A stretch of 64,000 nt of DNA from Streptacidiphilus fuscans. Its GTDB lineage: Bacteria; Actinomycetota; Actinomycetes; Streptomycetales; Streptomycetaceae. How positions within the stretch are numbered: position 1 is the first letter of the stretch; the number at the start of each line of letters is the position of its first letter. The DNA lies in contig NZ_JADPRT010000001.1 of NCBI RefSeq assembly GCF_015690355.1, positions 1 to 64,000 of the forward strand, read 5' to 3'. Below the pieces are notes generated by a model, which had not been told where the DNA came from, made no database searches, and saw nothing but the letters and a program-made list of their open reading frames with translations. Shown here one piece after another: positions 57,727 through 64,000 of this stretch. The position numbers were made by a program, and so were the translations under genes.

Positions 57727-58721
57727 GACAGCACCACCCGTCGGTCGGCGGTCGCGTACAGCAGGTCGGCGACGGCGTTGGCCAGTACCACGCAGAACCC
57801 GGTGACCAGCACCAGGCCCACCACCACCGGCAGGTCCACGATCGCCACCGAGGAGACCAGCAGCTTGCCGAGCCCCGGCAGGCCGAAGAGCGACTCGGTC
57901 AGCACCGCGGAGCCGAACATGGTGCCCAGGTCCAGCGCGCTGAGCGCGATCACCGGGGTGAGAGCCCCGCGCAGGGCGTGCCGGGTGACCAGTCGGCGCT
58001 CGGCGACACCATAGGCGCGGAAGGTGCGGATGTGGTCCTCGGCCAGGGTCTCCAGCATCGAGGAGCGGGTCAGCCGGGCGTACTTGGCGGACTCGATCAG
58101 CGCCAGCGAGACCCAGGGGAGGAGCAGCCCCCAGAACCACTGCTGTGGATCCTGGGTGAGCCCGACATAGCTCGGGAAGGGCAGCCACTGCAGATAGGCG
58201 CAGAAGAGCAGCAGGAGCAGCAGTCCGATCACGAACACCGGGGTGGCGTTACCGGCCAGGGTGAGCGCGGTCAGCGCCCGCTCGGTCAGCCGGCCCCGGC
58301 GCAGCACGGACAGCAGTCCGGTGGCGACGCCGAGCAGCAGCCAGAGCGCCATGGCGCCGAAGGCGAGCGAGGCGGTCACCGGCAGCCGGTTCCACAGCAT
58401 GGTGGTGACCTGCTCGCCGGTCTTGTAGGAGATCCCCAGGCACGGCGCGTTGCAGTGCACCGCGGCCGCGCCGGTCCCGAAGTCCCGTCCGGCGACGATG
58501 CCCTGGAGGAAGTGCCAGTACTGCGCCCACACCGGGGCGTTGAGCCCCAGCTGGTCGCGCACCTGCGCGACCTGCGCCGGGCTGCACCTGGGGCCGCAGG
58601 CCAGCTGCGCCGGGTCGGCGGGCACCAGGTAGAACGCCGCGTACACGGCGACGGACAGCACCAGCAGCACGGCGATCATGCCGAGCAGCCGGCGCAGCAC
58701 GAATCGGCTGATCCCGTTCAT
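57723..58721 (-). CDS. peptide/nickel ABC transporter permease, DppB type
   Basis: A 332-residue permease. The N-terminus FVLRRLLGMIAVLLVLSVAV is typical of DppB. An outer loop holds four Cys (LACGPRCSPAQVAQVRDQLG and VHCNAPCLGISYK), unusual for the family. The coupling loop is ETLAEDHIRTFRAYGVAERR. ATG 58721 overlaps the stop of the second permease gene by 4 bases. Confidence 0.88.
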   Translation of the reverse strand: MNGISRFVLRRLLGMIAVLLVLSVAVYAAFYLVPADPAQLACGPRCSPAQVAQVRDQLGLNAPVWAQYWHFLQGIVAGRDFGTGAAAVHCNAPCLGISYKTGEQVTTMLWNRLPVTASLAFGAMALWLLLGVATGLLSVLRRGRLTERALTALTLAGNATPVFVIGLLLLLLFCAYLQWLPFPSYVGLTQDPQQWFWGLLLPWVSLALIESAKYARLTRSSMLETLAEDHIRTFRAYGVAERRLVTRHALRGALTPVIALSALDLGTMFGSAVLTESLFGLPGLGKLLVSSVAIVDLPVVVGLVLVTGFCVVLANAVADLLYATADRRVVLS

Positions 58722-59767
58722 GCGGCGGCCTCCCCGGGCTGGGACGTCTGCGTGGTCTGCGATGTCTCGGGCGCCTGTGACGCCTGGGACGTCTGGGGCT
58801 TCTGCCGCCGCCTGCCGCGGCGTGGCCGCTCGACGCCGACCCGCAACCGCGAGGCGGCACGCGGGTCGAGCGCGGTGCGGACGGCGTCGCCGACCACCGT
58901 GAAGGAGAAGGTGGTGACGAACAGCAGCGCGGCGGGCAGCAGCACGTACATCGGATCGGACTGGAACCAGGTGGTCGCCGAGGAGAGCATCTGGCCCCAG
59001 GAGGAGGTGGGCGGCTTGACGCCGACGCCGAGGAAGGACAGACCCGCCTCGCTCACCACGTTGGACGGCAGCAGCAGCGCGGCGTAGGTGATCACCGGCG
59101 CGGCCAGCGAGGGCAGCAGCTCGCGCCGGGCGATCCGCCAGGTGCCGGAGCCGCCCAGCCGGGCGGCGGCCACGTAGTCGAGCTCCTTGAGCGCGAGGGT
59201 CTGCGCGCGGACCACCCGCGCCGTTCCGCCCCAGCCGAGCAGGCCGATGACCAGCATCAGCAGCAGCGGCCGGGGGAACGAGGAGGGGACCACGGCCATC
59301 AGCGCGATGGCGAACACCAGCGAGGGCAGCGCCAGCATGATGTCGCTGAGGTTGCCGATCACCTGGTCCGCGAGCCGGTTGCCGAGCCCGGCGGCCAGCC
59401 CCGCGGCCATCCCGATCACCACCTGGACGAAGGTCGAACCGACCGCCACCAGCAGCGAGATCTGCGCGCCGTAGACCAGCCGGGCGAACAGGTCCCGCCC
59501 GGTGCCGGGCTCGACTCCCAACCAGTGGGCGGAGTCGATCCCGCCGAGCGATCCCGTCGGCACGCCGCCGAGCGCCGAGTTCAGCAACCCGTCGTGATAC
59601 GTCGTCGGGTCCTGTCCCTCGATTGAGGACAGCAGCGGCGCGGCCACCGCGACGACGACCAGCAGGGCCAGCACCACCAGCCCGGCCATCGCGGCGCGGC
59701 TGGAGCGCAGCCTCCGCCACACCAGCACCCCGGCGGACTCCACCCGGGGGTATTCCTCACTGCTCAT
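58718..59767 (-). CDS. peptide/nickel ABC transporter permease, DppC type
   Basis: A 349-residue permease: RRLRSSRAAMAGLVVLALLV first helix, GTDxxGRD-like block GVEPGTGRDLFARLVYGAQI, and coupling loop LKELDYVAAARLGGSGTWRI. The last 40 residues are basic and Gln/Ser/Thr-rich (QTSQASQAPETSQTTQTSQ) and look disordered. It lies between the binding-protein gene and the DppB-type gene, with overlaps. Confidence 0.88.
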   Translation of the reverse strand: MSSEEYPRVESAGVLVWRRLRSSRAAMAGLVVLALLVVVAVAAPLLSSIEGQDPTTYHDGLLNSALGGVPTGSLGGIDSAHWLGVEPGTGRDLFARLVYGAQISLLVAVGSTFVQVVIGMAAGLAAGLGNRLADQVIGNLSDIMLALPSLVFAIALMAVVPSSFPRPLLLMLVIGLLGWGGTARVVRAQTLALKELDYVAAARLGGSGTWRIARRELLPSLAAPVITYAALLLPSNVVSEAGLSFLGVGVKPPTSSWGQMLSSATTWFQSDPMYVLLPAALLFVTTFSFTVVGDAVRTALDPRAASRLRVGVERPRRGRRRQKPQTSQASQAPETSQTTQTSQPGEAAA

Positions 59768-59816
59768 GACGGATCGCCAGTTCCCTACTGCTGCTTCTCC
59801 TGCTGCTTCGCTGCTG

Positions 59817-61532
59817 CTACTTGACCGCGACGTCGGAGACGTCGAGACGGCCGTCCCAGTCGTTGATCACGACATTGCGGATATCCGTGCCGTACAGCCG
59901 CTCGTAGACCGGGTGCAGCAGCGGGACGGTGTAGGCGTCCTGGCCGAGCTTCTTGTCCAGCGCGCCCCATGCCGCGGCGGCCTGGGCGTGGTCGGTGATC
60001 GCGTTGATCCGGTCGATCTCGGCGTTCACCGCGGGGTCGTTCAGCTGCGCGTTGTTGAAGTTGGTGCCGTTGGTGACGATCTGCCGTCCGTCGAAGATGG
60101 GTGCCAGGAACGGGCCGCCGCTCGGCCAGTCGGCTCCCCAGCTGGCCAGGTACATCCCGGGCTCGCTGCTCACCGAGTTGACCACCGAGGAGTAGTCGCT
60201 GTCCTGGACCGGGTTGAGCTTGACGGTGATCCCGGCGGCCTTCAGCCCGGCCTGCACGGCCGTGGCGATCGCCGGTCCGGTGTAGCTGCCGTCCGAGGCG
60301 TCGTGGGTCAGCGAGACGGTGATCCCGTTCGGGTAACCCGCCTGCGCCAGCAGCTGCTTGGCCTGGGCGGCGTTGCCGCTCGCGCCCGCAGGGAACCAGT
60401 CGTACGGCGTGTAGCCGAACGTCGCCTGCTCGGGCAGGAAGGTGGTGGCGGGGGTGGCCAGCGCGGAACCGCCCGCCGCGTCCACGATCGCGGTGCGGTT
60501 GATCGCGTAGGAGATCGCCTCGCGCACCTTGGGATTGTCGAAGGGCTTCACCTTGGGGTTGAAGGCGATGTAGTAGGTCTCGCCGAAGTGCCCCGTGCCG
60601 ACGCGGGAGGCCAGGCTCTTGTTGCCGGCGATCTGCGCCAGCTCCGAGGGGCCCAGGTTGGTGTCGGTGGTGACGGCCGCGGCGTCCGAGCCCGAACTGG
60701 TGGACAGCCGCTGGTTGATCACCGCCGGGTCCAGGCCCGAGTCGTAGTCGATGACGTCCGGGTAGGCCTTGCGCTGGGTGTCGGTGGCGGCGCTCCAGTT
60801 GGGGTTGCGCTTGAACACCATGGTGGTGCCGTTGTTCTGGTTCTCCGTCACCTCGTAGGGGCCGGAGGAGATGGGGTGCTTGTAGTAGTTCGCCCCGGTG
60901 TCCTTGGCCTGCGGCACCGGCGAGAACTGCGTCATCGTCGCCAGGTAGGGGAAGTCGCCCTCGGACTTGGTGAGGTGGAAGACGACGGTGCTGGCGTCGG
61001 GCGTCGCGATCGAGGCCAGGCCCTGCTTGTTCTGGTACGGGCCTTGGTAGTTGGCCCCACCGACCAGCCAGTCCCGAAGGTACGAGGGACCGCCGGAGAG
61101 ATCGGGGGCGAAGCTGCGCTCGACGCCGTACTTGATGTCGGCGGAGGTGATCGGCGTGCCGTCCTCGAACTTCAGCCCCGGCTTGAGGTGGTAGGTCCAC
61201 ACCGTGGCGTTGGCCGAGGGCTCGCCGGTGTCGGTGGCCAGGTCCGGGACGACCGTGGTGCCGGCGGCACCGCTGACGTGGGCGCGGGTGGTCAGGGTGC
61301 GGAACACCAGGCCGGGCACGTCACCGCCGCCGGTGGTGTAGAGCCGCGCCGGGTCGAAGTCGGTCTGCGGGTTCTCGTCGAGGACGGTGAGGGTGCCGCC
61401 CTGGTGCGCGGTCGCGTCGGCGCTGGAGCCGGTCGTCTTCGGGCCGCAGGCCGCCACCGTCACCAGGATCGCGGAGACCAGGGCGACGGAGGAGACGGCG
61501 CGCAGGCCGCCCGGTATATGAGAGCGCGACAT
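59817..61532 (-). CDS. peptide/nickel-type ABC solute-binding lipoprotein (family 5)
   Basis: A 571-residue family 5 binding protein. The signal ends in a lipobox (ILVTVAACGPKTT; Cys near residue 28). Blocks are GGTLTVLDENPQTDFDPARL, WTYHLKPGLKFEDGTPITSA then DIKYGVERSFAPDL, and KVREAISYAINRTAIVDAAG. ATG 61532 has AAAGG upstream. It is the first structural gene of the operon. The 180-nt leader before it holds a leaderless leader peptide and a strong hairpin. The ligand is probably a peptide or a peptide-like sulfur compound. Confidence 0.89.
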   Translation of the reverse strand: MSRSHIPGGLRAVSSVALVSAILVTVAACGPKTTGSSADATAHQGGTLTVLDENPQTDFDPARLYTTGGGDVPGLVFRTLTTRAHVSGAAGTTVVPDLATDTGEPSANATVWTYHLKPGLKFEDGTPITSADIKYGVERSFAPDLSGGPSYLRDWLVGGANYQGPYQNKQGLASIATPDASTVVFHLTKSEGDFPYLATMTQFSPVPQAKDTGANYYKHPISSGPYEVTENQNNGTTMVFKRNPNWSAATDTQRKAYPDVIDYDSGLDPAVINQRLSTSSGSDAAAVTTDTNLGPSELAQIAGNKSLASRVGTGHFGETYYIAFNPKVKPFDNPKVREAISYAINRTAIVDAAGGSALATPATTFLPEQATFGYTPYDWFPAGASGNAAQAKQLLAQAGYPNGITVSLTHDASDGSYTGPAIATAVQAGLKAAGITVKLNPVQDSDYSSVVNSVSSEPGMYLASWGADWPSGGPFLAPIFDGRQIVTNGTNFNNAQLNDPAVNAEIDRINAITDHAQAAAAWGALDKKLGQDAYTVPLLHPVYERLYGTDIRNVVINDWDGRLDVSDVAVK

Positions 61533-61635
61533 GACTGGTGTGGTGCCTTTCACTTCACTGTGACGACGACGGTACGGAGGCCGGTGCGCGGCCCCGGGAG
61601 AAGAGCTGGAAGAAGACGGAGGGAGACCCAGAGTC

Positions 61636-61663
61636 GGACCGGGCAGCACGGGGCGCCCGGTCC
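61636..61663 (-). terminator. hairpin in the leader, possible attenuator
   Basis: GGACCGGGC (61636-61644) pairs perfectly with GCCCGGTCC (61655-61663) around a 10-nt loop. It lies between the leader peptide stop (61716) and the binding-protein start (61532), where an attenuation hairpin would be expected. Confidence 0.55.
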
Positions 61664-61715
61664 AGCCGTCCCGGCCGCGGAGGCTATGCCTCGACGCGAC
61701 CGGAGGGGACCGGCA

Positions 61716-61814
61716 TCAGCGACAGTGGGTGTCCGACACGCACATCAACGCCACGCCGATCAGCACGAGGCAGTGACCGTTGGTGGTGGCGGAGGCAAGG
61801 GTGGTGCGTGGCAT
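61716..61814 (-). CDS. leaderless 32-aa leader peptide with three Cys
   Basis: A 32-residue peptide reading MPRTTLASATTNGHCLVLIG at the start, with Cys at 15, 25 and 31 and ending DTHCR. No ribosome site precedes ATG 61814; instead a near-consensus promoter (TTGACA-N17-CAGTAT) puts the transcript start at or next to the ATG. It has the layout of actinobacterial leader peptides upstream of transport operons, where ribosome stalling on scarce amino acids, often Cys, controls the genes that follow. A control role over the peptide ABC operon is inferred. Confidence 0.6.
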   Translation of the reverse strand: MPRTTLASATTNGHCLVLIGVALMCVSDTHCR

Positions 61815-61821
61815 GAAGACG

Positions 61822-61850
61822 ATACTGAAGTATTTCTTATCTGATGTCAA
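61822..61850 (-). promoter_or_regulatory. consensus-like sigma-70 promoter of the peptide ABC operon
   Basis: On the minus strand TTGACA (61850-61845), a 17-bp spacer and CAGTAT (61827-61822). The expected start is 7-8 bases later, at the ATG of the leader peptide (61814). This is the strongest promoter match in the window. Confidence 0.7.
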
Positions 61851-61913
61851 AGCAGTCCTGATGTCTCCGGCCCGGGTCGTCCCAACGTCTGCCGAGAACG
61901 CCATCCACGCAGC

Positions 61914-63095
61914 TCAGCGCCCTGGAGCCCGGCCGGGCTCCGAGCTCAGCCGGGCGGCGGCCCGCATCACCGCGGCGCTGAGACGGCCGTTCTCCGGGGC
62001 GGGGCCGCCGGGGAAGGCCATGCGGCGGCGGGTGTAGCCGTAGGCGACCCCGTGGCTGGGCGCGGCGAAGCTGAGGGCGCCGGCCGCACCGCCGTGGCCG
62101 AACGCGCCCGGGCCGAGCGCGGGGAACATCAGGCCCATGGCCTCGTAGCCGACCGCGAACTGGTCGACGACGCCGGTCACCAGGTCGGTGCCGCGCCGCT
62201 GGGGCGTGCCGAAGACGGCTACGGTCTCCGGTGTGAACAGCGGCGGGCGGCCGTCGAGTCCGGTGAGCACCGCCGCGTACAGTCCGGCCACGCCGCGCGC
62301 ACTTCCCACAGCCCCGGCCGACGCCGGGCCGAGGGCGCGGGTGCGGCGCTCGTTGATCCACGGCACCAGATCGGTGGAGGCCTGACCGACGCGGTTCATG
62401 GCCACCAGGACCAGCTGCCCGGGTGTGGGCCGGGCGCTGATCAGTTCCTCCTGGTCGGGGGTGGGGGCGAGCGGGCGGACCGGGTGCCAGCGGTGCTCCT
62501 CGGCCTCGGGCAGACCCAGGTACAGGTCCAGGTCGTACGGGGCGCGGATGCGCTCCTCGTACCACTCCTGGATGCTGCGCCCGGTGACGCGGCGCACGAC
62601 CTCTCCGGTCAGCGCGCCGATCACCAGGCCGTGGTAGCCCGAGGCGGTGCCCGGCGTCCAGAACGGGGTCTGTCCGGCCAGCTTGGCGGCGAGGACGCGG
62701 TCGTCGGCGAGCTGCTCGTCGGTGAACCCCTCGGCGACGCCGATCACCCCGGCCTCGTGGGCCATGAGCTGGCGCAGCGTCACCGCCTCCTTGCCGCCTG
62801 CCGCGAACTGCGGCCAGTAGGAGGCGACGGTGCGCTCCAGGTCCAGGACGCCGTCCTGGACGAGCAGCGCCACGACCGTGTGCGCGATGCCCTTGGCGAT
62901 CGAGAACAGGCCGGTCAGCCCGTCGCCTTCGAACCCCTCGCCGGCCCACAGGTCCACCACCCGCCGGCCGTCGACGTGGACGACCAACTGTGATCCGGGC
63001 TCGGTGGTGTCCTGCTCCAGGACCGCGGTGAACTCCTCCAGGACTTCCTGGAATCCGTCGTCCACCGTGCCCTGCACGCTGACCGGCTGTGCCAT
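61914..63095 (-). CDS. serine beta-lactamase-like hydrolase (class C fold)
   Basis: A 393-residue protein of the beta-lactamase/esterase group. The SxxK motif is GLFSIAKGIAHTVVALLVQD near residue 65, the Tyr motif is in ASGYHGLVIGALTGEVVRRV and the third motif area is GAFGHGGAAGALSFAAPSHG (HGG in place of KTG). It lacks a signal peptide, so it is more likely a cytoplasmic esterase than a resistance enzyme. ATG 63095 is the start. It lies upstream of the peptide ABC promoter on the same strand. Confidence 0.86.
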   Translation of the reverse strand: MAQPVSVQGTVDDGFQEVLEEFTAVLEQDTTEPGSQLVVHVDGRRVVDLWAGEGFEGDGLTGLFSIAKGIAHTVVALLVQDGVLDLERTVASYWPQFAAGGKEAVTLRQLMAHEAGVIGVAEGFTDEQLADDRVLAAKLAGQTPFWTPGTASGYHGLVIGALTGEVVRRVTGRSIQEWYEERIRAPYDLDLYLGLPEAEEHRWHPVRPLAPTPDQEELISARPTPGQLVLVAMNRVGQASTDLVPWINERRTRALGPASAGAVGSARGVAGLYAAVLTGLDGRPPLFTPETVAVFGTPQRRGTDLVTGVVDQFAVGYEAMGLMFPALGPGAFGHGGAAGALSFAAPSHGVAYGYTRRRMAFPGGPAPENGRLSAAVMRAAARLSSEPGRAPGR

Positions 63096-63221
63096 GACTT
63101 CCCCTTCGCATGAGCCCGGAAATACGTCGTGCGGCCTGGACAGTCACGGTGCCTCCCCGCGCCGCGAAGATCAAGACCTGGGCGGCGGGGGAGTGCGACG
63201 CTGACCGTGCTCAGCGTGCGG

Positions 63222-64000
63222 TCAGGCTCCCGCCTCCAGCGCGGGCAGATAGGCGTCCGCCTGGCCGTCCGCCGTGGGGTGGAGGGTCGTGGCATCGATC
63301 CACGGCGCGGCGTCGCAGAGCTCGTGCCCGGCGAACCGGTGGACCACGTCCTGGTAGACGAAGCCGCTGTGTTGGCTGGTCTCGGCCGCGATGGCGGCGT
63401 TGAGCACGTCGGCTCCGTCCGCGATCGCGGTGCGCTTGTTCTGGTCCAGCAGCACGCAGTTGGTGGCGGAGGTGTCGAACAGCTCGGGGTAGCCGAGGAC
63501 GACCACACGGGCGTTGGGAGCGTCGTTGCGGACGTCCGTGAAGAGGGTGTCGAGCGCGCCGGGGAGCTGCGTCACGGCGGCCTCCGCGGCCGTCGCGACC
63601 GCCGCGGAGCACTGGCTGTCGGTTCCCGCGGAACAGGCGGCGGCGACGTCGACCAGGCCCACGTCGTTGCCGCCGATGGTCATGCTGACCAGTGTCGTGC
63701 CGGAGTTGAGGCCGCCGAGCTGGGTGCTGACGACGTCGCTGGTGGTGGCGCCCGCACAGGCCGCGAAGTCGAACGACGCGGGGGCGGTCGCCTGGTCGTA
63801 CAGGTAGGGGTAGGCGGCGGTGCTCTGGGCGCAGGTGTTGAGGTAGGTGCTGGAGGCCCCGTACCCGGAGGAGTAGGAGTCTCCCAGGGCGGCGTAGGAA
63901 GCGCCGGAGGTGGCGGCGCTCGCGGTGTCGGCGCCCACGAGGGTGGGCACGGAGGCCGCCATGATTCCTGCGGCGAGGGCAGCGGCGATGCGGACGGGTC
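63222..64000 (-). CDS. secreted SGNH-family hydrolase, start outside window
   Basis: At least 259 residues, running off the right end. The signal region IAAALAAGIMAASVPTLVGA then DTASAAT is in frame to the window edge, so the start codon lies beyond 64000. The catalytic Ser is in YAALGDSYSSGYGA, the GGND block is MTIGGNDVGLVDVA, and the Asp/His pair is in WIDATTLHPTADGQADAYLP. Six Cys in the mature part could form the three disulfides known from Streptomyces lipases of this type. It would cleave lipids or esters outside the cell. Confidence 0.88.
   Translation of the reverse strand, partial: PVRIAAALAAGIMAASVPTLVGADTASAATSGASYAALGDSYSSGYGASSTYLNTCAQSTAAYPYLYDQATAPASFDFAACAGATTSDVVSTQLGGLNSGTTLVSMTIGGNDVGLVDVAAACSAGTDSQCSAAVATAAEAAVTQLPGALDTLFTDVRNDAPNARVVVLGYPELFDTSATNCVLLDQNKRTAIADGADVLNAAIAAETSQHSGFVYQDVVHRFAGHELCDAAPWIDATTLHPTADGQADAYLPALEAGA

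Noticed and set aside
56017..61844. Very long plus-strand frames (over 660 codons each) opposite the peptide ABC genes.
   Set aside because: They are Arg/Gly/Val/Asp-rich antisense shadows; the minus-strand frames carry clear ABC transporter motifs.
61914..63095. The beta-lactamase-fold protein as an antibiotic resistance enzyme.
   Set aside because: It has no signal peptide and HGG instead of the KTG triad, which fits cytoplasmic esterases better.
1..64000. CRISPR arrays, tRNA or rRNA genes, phage structural genes, plasmid replication or conjugation genes.
   Set aside because: No spaced direct repeats, clover-leaf candidates or hallmark genes were seen on reading both strands.

Overview
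The window reads as chromosomal DNA of a high-GC, filamentous-type actinomycete (Streptomyces, Kitasatospora or Streptacidiphilus-like). The signs are the strong G/C bias at third codon positions, frequent GTG and TTG starts, many one-component regulators (TetR, AraC, LysR, HxlR, Rrf2, PucR, LAL-type LuxR, XRE), the XRE/DUF6879 gene set, a class F sortase and 4-nt start/stop overlaps inside operons. I see no rRNA, tRNA, CRISPR array, phage structural gene or biosynthetic core enzyme. It looks like accessory or chromosome-arm sequence.

Layout. 0-11 kb is a mobile or variable segment: the tail of an IS3-type transposase, small membrane proteins, a HEAT-repeat protein, a TerC-type membrane protein behind a probable yybP-ykoY riboswitch, a stand-alone nitric oxide synthase oxygenase, and two copies of a translationally coupled three-gene module of tiny Cys-rich proteins. 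Copy A is at 2769-3580 and copy B at 9444-10068. Each copy lies next to an XRE-type regulator. A 16-bp repeat element is shared by the promoter regions of the XRE operon and of copy B. Copy A ends in a frame break that leads into a two-helix membrane tail. 11-29 kb is a row of regulator/target pairs, most with a visible operator between them: MFS/TetR, a five-gene SDR-SnoaL-cupin-hydrolase-MFS operon opposite an AraC, epoxide hydrolase/TetR with three operator copies, SnoaL/Rrf2 with two matching operators, NmrA/HxlR, SDR/LysR, and a metal-type lipoprotein pair.

28.6-33.7 kb holds a compact operon (DUF2218 membrane protein, FAD oxidoreductase, DUF1365, cyclopropane-synthase-like methyltransferase, DUF1295) that probably modifies membrane fatty acyl chains. 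33.7-47 kb carries a PQQ-type beta-propeller lipoprotein, an S66 peptidase homologue, a TMEM175-type channel, PucR and AraC regulators, several alpha/beta hydrolases, a 169-bp foldback element that looks like a MITE, a tandem pair of HSL-family hydrolases (one cytoplasmic, one exported) and a luciferase-like monooxygenase with its FMN reductase. 47-53 kb is a sugar ABC importer under a LAL-type regulator. 53.6-55.9 kb is a cell-surface island: sortase substrate, class F sortase, ECF sigma factor and membrane anti-sigma-like protein. 55.9-61.9 kb is a peptide/nickel-type ABC importer preceded by a leaderless Cys-containing leader peptide. The window ends in a serine beta-lactamase-like hydrolase and a partial secreted SGNH hydrolase.

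The least explained items are the duplicated Cys-rich module with its shared operator, the frame break in copy A, and the leaderless leader peptide upstream of the peptide importer.
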